Numbered from the stretch's first letter, positions 34,547-47,131 are shown. The stretch is 64,000 bases of DNA from Salticus scenicus (GCA_963930645.1 OZ005655.1:138059456-138123455); one strand, 5' to 3'. Numbers and translations are program-made. The notes: a model not told the origin generated them from the letters alone.

Positions 34547-35258
34547 AATCTGTCAATGTCAGATTTTCATGTTTTAAATAATGAAATAATGTCGTGTCTG
34601 TATAATTTTATTTTATTTATTTATTTATTTTTTTATTTTTTTGTAAATTGCTGTAATACTGACAGGCTGTATTTTAGTTTACATTCAAATAAATTGGAAT
34701 GTATGCAGAAAGCAACTAATAAAAAGACAAGGTTGATTTTTTATATATTTTCCCTTCTAGTAAAAATTTCACTTTAACAATAAAGGTAAGCTATGCCTCT
34801 AGACTTTTAACGAGCAGACACAGAAATTAAAAATCATTGTAATACGTGTCTTCTCAGGTGCATATATGAATTATATGAGGTGTATTAGTATACAGGAAAA
34901 CATTTAAAAGCCATATTCGTTTTATTTATTTATTATTTTTAATTTTTTAATTTTTTTTATTAATCTGCATAAATGTTACACCATTAGAAAGATTTTTCAA
35001 AACTGAACATTTTTTGTGCTTACACTTTTCACTTAATCTCAATATGAAAAAAGATTTCAACGAAAGTTTATAGCTACCATTGCAATTCTAAAATACCCAT
35101 GGAGGATAAAATTAAAATGTAATGTAAAATTTAATCATAAAAATTATGGGCTAATAGTTATTACATCATTTTATTGCAGTCATGATAATGTACTTATCTG
35201 ATATAAACAAACAGTTGATTGTGACGTCCTATTTATCAAATTAGTTAGAATAAATAAG

Positions 35259-35333
35259 GTTACAAATAAGGTACCTAAGGTTACTTCGTTACAAATATGG
35301 TACACTTTCACTTGGTACCTTATTTGTAACGTT
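35259..35333. repeat. Short inverted repeat
   Basis: GTTACAAATAAGGTACC at about 35259 is exactly inverted as GGTACCTTATTTGTAAC at about 35316, with a loop of about 40 bases. Confidence 0.75.
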
Positions 35334-35414
35334 TTGATTAGATACTTTAGAATTAATTAAAATATGAAAATAATTTCAATATTGGACATTTAAATTTATG
35401 ATTATTGCCAAAAA

Positions 35415-35429
35415 AATTTACCAGTTATT

Positions 35430-35520
<91 letters not shown>
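35415..35520. repeat. TA microsatellite
   Basis: About 100 bases of nearly pure TA, followed by a T-run and a G-run (35540-35550). Confidence 0.95.
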
Positions 35521-35525
<5 letters not shown>

Positions 35526-35771
35526 TTATTATTTTTTTTTGGGGGGGGGGTGTCATAAGATAAAATAATGTTTTCACGCAAAAAATTAAAATATATTAAA
35601 TTTGCCCATGCATATAAAAGAATTCTTATTAAAATGAGTCGAAGAAAGAAGCGAAATAAGTACTGAGTTATATTATGATAAATACGATATATAATATGAT
35701 ACGTTATATTAGACCTATCGTCCAGGTATTTTCAGGTAGGTATTTTCGTTAAAAGAAATAGTTTATTCGTT

Positions 35772-35850
35772 CGGTGCAACTTGCACATTAGTCCCGTCAG
35801 GTACAACTTGCATATTAGTCCCGTCAGGTGCGACTTGCATATTAGTCCCC
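35772..35850 (+). repeat. Three-unit 27-bp minisatellite
   Basis: Three units of the type CAACTTGCATATTAGTCCCG. They align to the 28-bp units at 34182-34336 (AACTTTGACATGAGTCCC) with a few substitutions and a gap. Confidence 0.85.
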
Positions 35851-36019
35851 TTTAAATATAGTGTCCAGAGAAGCAGGCAAAGCATTCGTTGATTCACTAC
35901 CTTAACTGATTTCACATTCCGTCATTTTTTATGGGATTATATACTAGTTAATGAAGATTACTAAAAGAGAAAGAAAAATAAAATTTAGCATTCAAAATAG
36001 TGACTGCTGAGAACCCTAC

Positions 36020-36975
36020 TTTGTATATTTTATGACGGTTATTATTAGCATAAATTCCAACACTTGTAGTTTTTTTAGCACTACTTTTTCCCGTTTAATA
36101 GAAAAATTTCTGTCTTTAAATATAACAAAAGGTTAAAATAGTGATGTTAAAAATCCGGATGAGTTGATACCTAAATATTAGATTTAAAAATTTATTTAGT
36201 TACATTTCTTTTGCCACAAAATTCATTGAAATTTATTCAACTAAACTTAGATAGATGCATTGGCTACAAATTTTAAATATACCTCATATTGTAATTAAAT
36301 TTGCCACAGCGGAAAAATTCATGATATAACTGGAAATGTATTTATTTATTAATTAATTCCTTTTATGGCACAAATTTGCTTTCAGTGTTAAAACTTTTAA
36401 CCCAAGTTCTTACTTAAAATTATCGTAAAGTTATGCATTATTCATGTAATAATTTTTTAACCTTTCATTTATATGCAATATTTTAATTTTTAAAAAGTAG
36501 TTCTTATAGAAACTCATTATGTATTTCTCATAATCTAGCTGTCTAAGTATTTCTAAAATAAAAATTTCTTCTTATTTTTTAACTTCATCCGTTAGAAACT
36601 ACCTGTAAAACTCTTGATAATGAACTTAAATTTTGAAATAATTAATTGTAATTTAAATCTGGGAAAAGAGTTTAAACCTTTAAAAGTATGAACTTTTCTC
36701 GAACAGAAAAAAAACTTTCCATAATATTGAAAGAATTTTGCTCTTTAAGGGGAAAACTAACTTTAAATTATCTTTGTTGAACTTTAAAGTTTCTGATTAA
36801 TTATTATTAAAGTTAAAAGAATATTACATAACACTTTAAAAGTATTGAAAAGCTCAAAACGAATAGCTAAATTGTTTTGTCTATGATTAATTTATATTTA
36901 TGAATCCAATGGTTTCAAAAAGAACATTTTATGGCAAATTTTATAGACGTCATATATATACACACAAACACATAT
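36020..36975. other. Gene-free AT-rich stretch
   Basis: No coding or structural signal was recognised. Confidence 0.5.
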
Positions 36976-36978
36976 ATA

Positions 36979-37190
36979 CAGTCGGTAACAAAAGTGTCCG
37001 AACACTAACAAAAATTCATATAAAAAAAAGTACACTTCGTACGGTTTTATTAAATAAATCCTTATCGAATCCTATTCTTAGTCAGTGTAAGAACATGATT
37101 CGATAAGGATTTATTTAACAAAACAGTATGATGTGTACTTTCTTTACATAGGAATTTTTGCTAGTGTTCATACACTTTTGTTACCGACTG
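36979..37190. mobile_element. Palindromic Tc1/mariner MITE, copy 3
   Basis: CAGTCGGTAACAAAAGTGTC at the left and its complement at the right, TA at 36977-36978 and 37191-37192. The centre reads CTTAGTCAGTGTAAG, inverted relative to copies 1 and 4. Confidence 0.92.
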
Positions 37191-37194
37191 TATA

Positions 37195-38740
37195 TATATG
37201 TGCGTGTGTGTATATATATATACACACTCTTGTTCAAATGTTTAGCAACTTTTAAAAACGATCAGTTTTTCTAAATTAAAAGATTTAACTTTGCATGAAA
37301 TGTTCTCAAACACTGTTCTCAAACACTAAAGAAAATTGTCATACTCGTGTTTTTCAATGAAATTTAGTTTGGAAGAATAATTTTGAGGACGGCAAAAAGT
37401 CGAGAAAAATCTATAATTTTTTCAGTCATCCTGTATGATTAAGTGAGCGATATGATCTATAAGTGTAGAATATCCTAAAATGGATTCTGTTAAAGTTTTG
37501 AATGCATTTGTTTAACGATAGAACGTTAAATAAAGAACATATAAGCATTTATTTAAGAGCTTGGAAAAAAACAAAACAAATCAGAATATTTTTTACTAAG
37601 TGGCATGCATATCTTAAAACGAAAATTATTGCCAACGTTAGGTGAAAATCACTTTGAAACAATATATTGAAATTGGAAGCATGTATATTAAATATATCAT
37701 GAAATATGAGCATTTTTATGCAAAGCGTTTTAACTGCAAATATGCTAATATGAAACAAAGTTTTTTTTTTTTGACTAATTTAATAGATTAATGTGTCTTG
37801 TCCACCTCATACTACAAGCATTGGGAAATATCATTGGTATTCAGAAAAATCTACGCAAAAAAAAACACGCAATTTTTCAGTCATTGACCGAAATTGATTT
37901 TTTCTACATGAATCATTCACAAATTGACATTTTCTTTATAAGTCAAAAGATAATTACACTAAATTATGTAAATCTATTTAATACTTTAAATACGCATCAT
38001 AAACGTAAGAAATGCGTCGTTAATATTATAATAAAATTTATCTCATGCTTTAAATAAATAATAATAATAATACAAATAATAGCTTTATTTTTTAAATGAA
38101 TAATTACTAAGCGAATAATCATAGTCGAAAAATTTAATAAGATAAAAAATAATTTTATCTTATTTATAAACTTAGTCTGTATGTATGTTATGTCTGTTAT
38201 GTAAATATAAGTATACTTTATTCAAATCTAAATAATAAATTTGGACTTTAAAATCAAATTTTTTTCAAAAGTTGTTGGTGTTTGTTTAGAAATTAAATCA
38301 AATTGTCAATGCTTGGAATCAGAAGTATCCTTCATGGGATAATTTTTTGGGAGACATAGTTCGTATTCAAAAATCAAGAAAATATGCTCCAAAATCTTTC
38401 AAAGTTTTATATAAGTCTTGAATTTTTTTTTTTAAGACTTAAGACTTAAGACAATAATTTACATACAAATTCTCGAGTCTATTCCCAAAAGAATAATTAA
38501 AAGAAATAAATAATTTCAGGGAAAGTATTTTTTATATTTATGTTACAATATTTTTTTTCCCTTCTTTTTTTATCTCAATATTTAATGTAAAATTTAATAA
38601 GTTCTTTTTTTTTTTTTTTTTTTTTAAACCGACGTCACGTACAGCAAGTGTTAATCACCTACTTTTATATTCATTATTATAATAATATTACTTCATATGT
38701 ATTTATTCATGAAAACTTTGTAGGAAAAATCTTGAATGTA
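37195..38740. other. Gene-free AT-rich stretch
   Basis: ORFs of 69-88 codons (37549-38057) are Ile-, Lys- and Phe-rich and match no known family. No repeat signature was recognised. Confidence 0.45.
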
Positions 38741-38749
38741 CAACAGCTG

Positions 38750-39880
38750 TTATTCAGACTAGAAGAACGCACGGTCCTAAATTTTGAGGCCCAGGACCAG
38801 CCCAATCTGAAAGAAAAAACTGCTTACCTGGCCCATACCAGGCCCGACCCGGCACATTTATTATTTTGGAATATATAGCCCGGTCCGAAACTTACATGCA
38901 TTTGCATGCAAAATATTTTTTGTGTGTACTTTTCAGAAATTTTATAAACCCAAGCAATAGAGTAGATAAAAACAATCCATTAAAAAAGCTAATGATTGTT
39001 TTGAAGACTATCACATAGAAATAGAAATTCACTATCACGGACGGACAGACAGCATACAGACAGAAAGCCAAATCGAAAAATATATCGAAAAGTATTCATC
39101 AAACAATATAGGAAAATATTAAAAATGCTTAATACTACCAAAAAATCTACTTTGATTCTTTTCTACTTCTTTTTCATGTGTTTGAATCCTTCTAAATGAT
39201 CCTGAAACAGAATATTAATCTTAACCATTTTCAATGGGAAATATGCTTTTGCGATTGTGAAATATGCTTTCAGTTTCATTACATTTAGTGTATATTTTAC
39301 AAAGTAACGGAAAAGTATATAAAAATAGTCTTCACAGTCTTAGACTCTGCAGACCATAAAACATAAAGTCTCATAGACAGCAGCGTATTTAATCTGTTTT
39401 GTTTGTACATATGCACAATTTATTAGCGACATACATATTCTATTTTGAATAAAAAACCTGCTATTTTGACTTTAAATAACATATATCAGTTTCGAGACAC
39501 GCTACAAATATTTGCGGAAATGCAGAGAGCAAACAGACAGACAATCATGTAAACAAATTTAAGTTATAAATAATTTTGAACGAAATTAAATTTCACGGGA
39601 CATTTTATACCCATAAAATTATATAAAGTAAATAATTAAAGAAACGTTTTATCATTAACATTCTTCATTAGTTAACAAGGAATGTGGAAAAAAAATGCAG
39701 GATGACACGGCCCAGTAAAAATTTAATCCAAGCTCGGCTCGGCCCGAAACCAAATTTAGAAATTCGGCTGTAATCCAGACCGAGGACTGGGCCGGGCTTG
39801 GGCCTGAAGTCCGGGCCGCGTATCTCCGAAATGTTGGCGCATACAGGTCAACCTGGCGAATTTTTGTAGCTCGCGCCAAA
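38750..39880. mobile_element. GGCCCGG-rich element, probably non-autonomous hAT-like
   Basis: Two GC-rich blocks (38760-38890 and 39705-39840) hold GGCCC and CCCGG motifs in opposite orientation, separated by AT-rich sequence. The right block ends in GCGTATCTCCGAAATGTTGG. Its inverse, CCAACAGTTCGGAGATACGC, recurs at 42780. Such GGCCCGG blocks near the ends are seen in hAT-like repeats. Target duplications were not found. Confidence 0.4.
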
Positions 39881-39984
39881 ACCCTCTCTGTCGCAAAGCA
39901 ACCCTTCTTTCCACTTCATTCATGATTCGTTAAGGATTCGAGCAATCTTTTTTTTTTTTTTTTTTTCCCAAGAGAATAAACTAT

Positions 39985-40510
39985 TAAAAATGTGTCAGTG
40001 GAGTTTTAGTATCGTAATTCTTAAATAATATATTTAATGCAAAAATTTATTAGAAATCCTCCACCCTTTAAATTTAATTTAGCAAGATTAATGAAGAAAT
40101 AAAATTGTAATATTCTAATTTTAAAGCTTTTAAAATTGTTCTTGAAATACATTTATTTATTTATTTATTTATTTTACTTTCTCTTACCAACATATATGGT
40201 AGAGAAAGTATTGTTTTGGGGTCAAATTTTCGAAATTGAATTTTTGTTATATATACACGTTTTGAGGCTCCCTGAATCATAATTGTTAAAAATGTGTCAA
40301 TGGAGTCTTTGTATCGTTATTTTTAGATAATATAATTTAATGCCAAAATTTATTAGAAAACCCTTTAAATTTATTTTATCAAGATTAATGAAGAAGTATA
40401 TTTGTAATATTATGATTTTAAAGCTTTTAAAATTATCGTTGAAATACATTTATTTTATTTTATTCTGTTTTATTATTATTTTTATTATTATTATTATTTA
40501 CTTTCTCTTC
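39985..40510 (+). repeat. ~300-bp tandem duplication
   Basis: AAATGTGTCAGTGGAGT at about 39989 and AAATGTGTCAATGGAGTC at about 40290 start two diverged copies. Both continue through CAAGATTAATGAAGAA and TTTTAAAGCTTTTAAAATT to ACTTTCTCTT. A palindrome at 40177-40210 (ACTTTCTCTTACCA and complement) lies at the join. Confidence 0.75.
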
Positions 40511-41570
40511 GTCAAATAAAATTGTTTCTAAACCTATTTTAGATTATTTGAAAAGTACATTAAACTTTACATTCTTACGCTATTGATCTTAAGCTTTAAT
40601 GTGCATGAAATGCAGGGTGAAAAAGAAAGTCGTGTGAGTGACACACCAGATTATCATTATTACGCATCATTATTTAGTTTATTTTACCCATATATTGTAA
40701 GAAAAGTTTTATTTTTGATTCAGATTTTCGAAATTGAGTTTTTGCTACATTTGCTTAAATATCATGAAACAAAAAATTAGGTTTTTAGCGGTTGCCTGAA
40801 TGTGTGTGTCTGTGTGTTTGTTATCACCATACCTCAAGAATAGATATTGGGACTCGGATGAAATATTAAATAATTCGTGTGCAGTGACTAAGAAAAGAAT
40901 TCAAATTCATTAAGTCTATGTGTGAATTTTCTGGTAAATACAATTTAATATTTTTGGATGAAAAAAAAAAAAAAAAAAAAAATTGAACATTTATTTTATG
41001 TGCATGAAAGAATGTTTCGTATACAATGTAGAATGTATATCCTTTATTAGAAGTTTACACAGAACCCCACAAAAGAATTCAGATATATTCATACAATGGA
41101 ATTGCTGAAAGGTCATTTCATGTCGTGCTATGTGTTTTAAATTCTGTACTAAATTAGTACACTATATTGTGTTTGTAAAATATATAGTAAATATACAGGT
41201 CTACCCCAAATTAAATAAAAGCATTTCTTTTTATAAATAAAAATCAATGTAATAAATGCAATTAAAGTTTAATTAATTTAAAATTATTCTCTTATTTTAA
41301 TTTACTTTATCTTATCCGTAAAAGGTCGCGAAAGTATTGTTTTCGGATCACGTTTTCGAAATTGAATTTTTGTTACATTTATATGTTTCGAGGTTTCCTG
41401 AATCCAAAAATTATGTTTTTAGTGGTTGGTTTATGTGACTTGTCTGTGTGTATTACAGATATTGAGTTTGTAAAATGGATGCATCAGTTTTTAAATATCA
41501 CTTATGTCATTGATAAGGACAATATTGCTTTGGAACAATGTAAGTTGTAAATTTCACATGTTATTCAAAA
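40511..41570. repeat. Dispersed repeat pieces with TTTTCGAAATTGAATTTTTG
   Basis: TTTTCGAAATTGA followed by TTTTTGTTA or TTTTTGCTA appears at about 40228, 40725 and 41355. It is followed by a TTTTGAGG or TTTCGAGG block and TTAGGTTTTTAGCGGTTGCC. These are partial copies of one family. Confidence 0.55.
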
Positions 41571-42715
41571 TTTACGTTTTCTTTTTAACATGGCAAAATA
41601 GAGCAAAATTTCGTTTAAACGTCCATTATGCCAATATTTTGTCGTAAACATGTCAGACTAATATTTTAAAATATATTTTTTAATACACTTCATTAAATAT
41701 GAACATTTTAATTTGAAACTTTAGTAATTAAATATTGTGTTTCCTTCATTTGACAAATTAGGCCAATACTTCCCATGAACTTGCAATATGGGGATCAGTT
41801 GTGTTGGAAATTAATGTACGAAAACAATCCTAATAAAATTAGTCATTTAATTACGATAAATCAAATTTATCGAATCGGATAGAGGGTAGCCTATGAGGTG
41901 CGGCATTTCAGTCTGCGACTGTGTTGAGTGTTCTATCATACTCATTCCTTTTAATATGAATACATTTCGCTCTCAATAGAAATTAGTAACAATAAATATA
42001 GGATGAAAATGGTTATGCGCATCATTATTACTTTGATTTGTATAACATATTAAGTTAGATTGTTTATGATTACTGAAAAACAAATAGAATAGCATTAATA
42101 AAATGTTTAACGTTTTATTTTATAACTTTGTATGTTGGGGTTGGGGTGGGTGGGTAAAGAATGAGAAATGGACATGTCCGAGGAGGAAATTATACTTAGA
42201 AAATTTTATGAATTTCAACCATAAAATTTAACACGAAATATCTATTTTATTATGATTAAGATGCTCTTTAAAAATACATAATAGATAAATATAAGGTGAT
42301 AATTTATGAAAATTCAAGCACTGCATCGTAAGAGAGATATTTTATAAAGTCATACATTTTAAAAATTTAAATACAAAATGACAATAAAAATAGTTGAAAT
42401 GTAAAATGGCGTACTACTGATTTGGACTTATGAACATTTTTCATGCATTTTACTAAGAATTTGTAATTTGTTTGAACAATTTTTACAAACTTTTTGGCCT
42501 TATACATGAAATCGGATCTCAATGCTAATATATTACCATTATTATTATCTACTTCTCTATTCGGATAACTATTTCTCAATTTCAAGATATGTTTCGTTTT
42601 GCGATTTAAATCCTACATTAATAATCAGAAGAAAAAAAATTAATAACAAAAAAAGAAAGAAAGAAAAACGCCGGATGTTTATTTATACAGGTTAAGCGGC
42701 GTGAAGTTTCTCTTT
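41571..42715. other. Gene-free stretch
   Basis: A G-rich tract (GGGGTTGGGGTGGGTGGG, 42136-42153) is the only notable element. It fits a four-block G-quadruplex pattern only loosely. Confidence 0.45.
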
Positions 42716-42835
42716 GCACTTCCAGATTTGGCGAAAATCGCATTCTCTGGCGAAAAATTGTGATATTGTTCTGCGTGCGCCAACAGTTCGGAGATACGCG
42801 TCCGGGCCGGTGCAGACCTCTAATTCAGACACTCA
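42716..42835 (+). mobile_element. End fragment of the GGCCCGG-type element
   Basis: GCGCCAACAGTTCGGAGATA followed by CGCGTCCGGGCCGG matches, inverted, the block at 39810-39850. The 84-codon ORF here shares RAPTVRRYA with the minus ORF at 39655 only because of this repeat. Confidence 0.5.
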
Positions 42836-43259
42836 ACGTTACGTTTCATTTGCATTTCAAATATTTTATAAATCAGTTTTATTTAATATCCTTAGAGGTA
42901 CTGATAGTGAAATAGAGCGCACGGAAAAATTATCTCGGAGTGATTTATCAAATTTAGTATCAATTTAAATCTCAAATACTTTAACTCTCTGTAACTCATG
43001 ACCTTTAATATTTTTGTGTTTATTTGTTTCGTAATAATTGGAAAAAAATAAAATACACGTGTTTCAGGTTTTTTTTTTTATTTCTCATAAATTTCGAAAA
43101 AACAAACAAAAACACCTACAGGCAACAAACACTTTTTAGCATAAAATCCTATAAAATACGTGAAATTGGGTCAAAATCAATATTATACAATGAATTTGAA
43201 ACACTTACCTCTTCACTGTTTCAATATAAAACACAAAACACACGAAAAACTATTTTTTA

Positions 43260-43500
43260 TTATTTTTTGAATCAGAGCCGGTCCGCACTTGTCGTTAGTT
43301 ACCCACTGTCGAGTAATGAACTTCAACTTACGACATACGGCGCCATCCAGTTGTGTTTCTAGATACTAGATTCTCTAACTGTGAGTGTATACGACAGGCT
43401 ACAGTGCGTGATTACGTTGTAGAACCGATTCTTTGAAATTGAACCACGATCGAACGGTATGTTGCCTACAGTCTACAGTATGGTACAGAGGGTTAAAAAT
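43260..43500. other. Less AT-rich unique block
   Basis: The sequence has balanced composition (for example CATACGGCGCCATCCAG near 43337) and no repeat or domain signature. The 112-codon ORF at 43024-43362 overlaps it but matches nothing known. A promoter or 5' UTR is possible; this is speculation. Confidence 0.3.
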
Positions 43501-44894
43501 CGGAAAATATACATTTTACAAAGCTGATTAACTCGCCGAAGCGGATAATAATTTCCAAAATTTTCGTAATGAACAATATTCATCAGCGAACATTATTGTA
43601 ATGTAATTAATTGGGATAAATTTTCTTTTATATTGATTTGGCGGGAAAGTGGTATGAATTAACCCTCCAGATTAATTCATACAACTATTCCTTAAAAAAA
43701 AAAAAAAAAAAAAAAAATCCGCTTATTTAATTATTGAATTTTTGTTAAAATATCAAACAGATATTTTTATAAAAAATTATAATATGTGTATTGGTATTTA
43801 AAAATCCGGAGAATTGGCAACCCTGCATTTGCATAACTACTTCATCAGGGTTGCTACAGGGATTTTTTTTTTCTTTTCGTAGCACTATTTACGAAAAATA
43901 AAAGTTATGATATGTTTACGCAGGTAAATTTGCCCTTTGCATGCATAAATTTATTATAAATGTTATGCTATGGAAATAATGGTACAATAAAAATAAAAAA
44001 TAACAAACCCATTCGAAATTTTCGCATTTTATTTTTTTCTTATGTACCTTTAAAATTTCAAACACATTAATATAATATGAATTTCGCGACTTAATTAAAA
44101 TTTTAATTCACCATTCGCCGTAATTAATATTAGAACCAAATTAATATTGTGCAGTAGTGAAACTAAAATGATACAAAGAAAGGTTTTGAAATAAAATTCA
44201 TAACTGACGACCCAATTTTTAGACTGCTGCAAGGCAGCACTGTTTTAGTATAGGACCCCCATAAACGACTCTTAAATTTTTGTCGCCATGTTGGTGATAA
44301 CTTTTTATTTATTTATTTTGACATAATTAAAAAAAAAAAAAAAAATCATCTTTTGATTATGCTTTTCCTGATCTGTTTTTTAGTCAATTTATGATAATAG
44401 ATCATTTTCTGTATATCTTTAAAGTATTGATAGGTTTTAAATGACGTTTGTAAAGATTCTTAAGATCGAACTTTTAAAAATATACATCTTTCCATAAAAT
44501 ACTTTTATCAGACAAATGTCGTCATTTTTTCTTATTAGATCACTGAGATGAGTCCGCGTGCGTAAATATTGTCCGTTTATAAATATTATTTTTATCCTGT
44601 CGTATTTTATTAATTACATCACTATCGTGTCGTTTCGACAAAATATAATCGTAACTGGAACACGTTAGAGAAATATTATATACCTAGATAATAAAAAATT
44701 CGCCTGTGGCAGCCCTTCTTTATGGAACATTAAGTTTTATTTTACTTTATTTTATTTATTTATTTATTCATTTTTAGTGAGTACATTTATGTGATTCTTT
44801 CCCATAAATTATCAAAAAAAAAAAAAAGTTTACTAATTTTTTCGTGCCTGTCAATGTAAAAATTAATAAAAACGATTAAAATATTTATGTTTCT

Positions 44895-44931
<37 letters not shown>

Positions 44932-44945
44932 GGAATATATAAATG
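43501..44945. other. Gene-free AT-rich stretch
   Basis: GGCAACCCTG (43820) and CAGGGTTGC (43847) face outward from a short spacer, perhaps abutting hAT-like ends. A-runs lie at 43694 and 44330; CA and TA microsatellites lie at 44896-44931. Confidence 0.4.
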
Positions 44946-44984
44946 TAGAAATATATAAACAAATGAATGAAATTAAACAGCAAA

Positions 44985-45535
44985 AAACACTGAGATCTTC
45001 ATCAGGGAGGGCCCTCAGTGCAGGGGTGAACGAGATGTTTCTGAAAGGACAGTAGCCATAAGCTAATAACTATCCTTAGCCCCCAACTTCTCCCCAAACA
45101 GAAAACCACCAATAACTGAAGAGAAGTCAAACATACATATAATATATAAAACTACTAAAAAAACTTCATAAAATTATCAAATTGTAAAAGTTACAAAATT
45201 ACATCAATTCATTTAAAAATATATATACAATGCAGTAAAGAATTACTGAATGTAAACAAGAAAGTATAAAATGAAATAAGAATACAACCCTTCATCTAGA
45301 AAACAAATTAACTTCGGCCGACGGTACTACTCGTCGGTACTTCAATATCGCCCTTGAATGAGGAAGAAGAACAAACCGAGATAGGAAAACTCTGGAAACT
45401 CACAGTTAAAAATTGGGACGGGTAACAGTTAATTTGCAAGGTACATTTTAAGTCTTCAAGAGCATATTTTAAATCTTCTTCATTATTGCAAATAGTACGA
45501 ATTCTTTTAAGCTGTGTGCGAACATAATATTTTTT
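44985..45535 (-). mobile_element. Penelope-like retroelement fragment
   Basis: On the minus strand the sequence runs from a reverse-transcriptase remnant (about 45395-45520) through non-coding sequence to a terminal block that includes CCCTGATGAAGATCTCAGTG at about 44988-45007. No GIY-YIG domain is found between. Target duplications were not identified. Confidence 0.55.
45395..45520 (-). pseudogene. Penelope-like reverse transcriptase remnant
   Basis: The minus strand encodes VRTQLKRIRTICNNEEDLKY then ALEDLKCTLQINCYPSQFL. The pattern R-x-IC followed by a helix and then a NGYP-like motif is characteristic of the thumb region just after the catalytic core of Penelope-type reverse transcriptases, as also seen at 52470. 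Neither the catalytic core nor the endonuclease follows in a recognisable frame, so only this short piece survives. The Gly of NGYP has become Cys. Identification rests on one motif block and is moderately certain. Confidence 0.55.
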
Positions 45536-45636
45536 AAAACTTTTCTACTGATATTTGAAAACCAATTAGTTAGACTATTGGTCCTTTTGGTTTTTCTTAT
45601 CTGTAAAACTTATATATTTATAATTTCATGTCAATA

Positions 45637-45639
<3 letters not shown>

Positions 45640-45710
<71 letters not shown>
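45640..45710. repeat. TA microsatellite
   Basis: About 70 bases of pure TA. Confidence 0.95.
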
Positions 45711-45714
<4 letters not shown>

Positions 45715-46566
45715 TTAATACAGTTTTCACAATTCTTTTATTATGTAGATACAATTAAAATTTTAAATGCAACTTTGGTCAACTCTTTTATTTATTTATT
45801 TATTTTATTTATTTATTTATTTTATTTTTTTCGTAATTTTTTACGAACTAAGCAATAATTTTAATAGTATGCTTGAAAAAGAATTTCCACAAAGTTTAAT
45901 TGACATCGTTCTTCTTTACTTATTAGTCTTAGTGAGTTATTTCAATGATAAATAATCAATTATTGTAATAGAACAGGAAGACATCGAACTTTCGAAGCAC
46001 TTAAGGAAAGAATGCCTCATTTATTCAAATATTCGAGAACTGCACTTAGAAAAACGAAATATAAAAGTTTATCTTTAAGTAATTAAAAATAGATTTACGT
46101 ATATCACATGAAATGTAAATTAAGAACGATAAACTCAAAACTTTTCCATAAAGTTAAAGACTGAATAATTGTCTTGGGTGAAGAAACATAATTAATACTT
46201 ATTGATCTTACCCTGGGTCTAAGTAATTAGTTGCAAGTTACTTAACATAAAAGTTTTCTTAGTTACTATTTCACTAATCAGTACTTAGTAAAAGATAAAA
46301 TAAAATTTAAACGGTAGTCTAATATGTCAAAATAATTAATTTTTGAATAGGAAATTAATTAGGGAAATGATGGGTACTATTACTAAAAAATTTTGATAAA
46401 CTATTATATTTTACATAAAACAAGATAAGTTTGTAACAAATATCGTTATGACATTTTCGTTATTGTTAAACTTATTAACGAAGATTTAAATTTGGCCTTG
46501 GAAGAGACATTTAGTAATTCAGAATAAAAAGTGCATAAAAAATTTCGTTTCTATGTGTTTAGGTGT
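45711..46566. other. Gene-free AT-rich stretch
   Basis: TTTA repeats near 45788-45830. No other signal. Confidence 0.5.
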
Positions 46567-46573
46567 ATACAGC

Positions 46574-46894
46574 CATAGCCTCCAAATTAGATGCCTTCCG
46601 CGTGGCTCGGAAACTTGGCAACAGTTCAAGCGGTAGACAGCGCCACCTGGTACAGATTGTGCGACTTTTTTATTCAACAGTTATCAAAAAATTTTTACAG
46701 TGGGATTTTATATACATAAAAGGCGAATAGAATTGAAGAAATGTCGATTATTTATATCATATATCACTTCTTAAAATTATTGGTGACAGATAAATAAAAA
46801 AGTTGCGCCATCTGTACCAGATGGCGCTGTTTACCGCTTGCAATTTTGCCAAGTTTCCGTGCCACGCGGAAGGCATCTAGTTTAGGAGGCTATG
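46574..46894. mobile_element. 321-bp MITE with ~100-bp TIRs and 7-bp target duplication
   Basis: The arms begin CATAGCCTCC and share GATGCCTTCCGCGTGGC, GGAAACTTGGCAA and AGCGCCA blocks for about 100 bp. ATACAGC is duplicated exactly on both sides (46567-46573 and 46895-46901). The superfamily is not settled by sequence: a CA start with a 7-8-bp duplication would fit P-type elements. Confidence 0.92.
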
Positions 46895-46929
46895 ATACAG
46901 CATATCCTCTTCTTAAATTCTTTCAGATT

Positions 46930-46965
46930 TTTCCCTAGAGGTCACCGAAGAGGGAGTCTCCGGAC
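46930..46965 (+). mobile_element. Possible SINE family 1 fragment
   Basis: GGTCACCGAAGAGGGAGTCT resembles the reverse complement of CTCCCGCTTCGGTGACCCCC in the SINE at 50410. It is followed by four short repeats of ATGGAGCT. Confidence 0.4.
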
Positions 46966-47131
46966 AACACTGAGCTCCATCGTAATGGAGCTAAATGGAG
47001 CTCAATGGCTACTAACTAATGGAGCTCAATGCCGGACAATCCTTAAGTATGAGTCCAAGGTCACTCAGTCACAACCTCCAAAATTTTTTTTTGTCGCATC
47101 TTATAAAAATAAACTTAAAACAAAATCATAA

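Larger units (their letters stand above)
33398..36019. mobile_element. Old hAT-like element, 2.6 kb, with nested satellites
   Basis: CAGGGTTCTCAGTAGTCACT at 33398 is matched, inverted, by AGTGACTGCTGAGAACCCT ending at about 36018, with AT-rich sequence after both. The 8-bp flanks TCTTATAC and CTTTGTAT agree at four positions, and the four differences are transitions, so a decayed target duplication is possible. The CAGGG start fits hAT. No hAT transposase is seen. Confidence 0.6.

Noticed and set aside
33690..35850. Regular 27-28-bp repeats that could suggest a CRISPR array
   Set aside because: Units are directly adjacent without unique spacers, lie within a eukaryotic transposon, and have no cas-like neighbours.
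42136..42153. G-quadruplex
   Set aside because: The G-tract is short and irregular and lies in no functional context.
39655..42968. Shared peptide APT-RRYA in two ORFs as a protein family
   Set aside because: It comes from the same inverted DNA repeat end in both places, not from conserved coding.
43024..43362. 112-codon ORF as a host exon
   Set aside because: No domain, no splice context and biased composition; left as an unexplained block only.
44985..45010. Hammerhead in the second Penelope fragment
   Set aside because: CTGATGA is present on the minus strand, but no GAAAC or closing stem follows.
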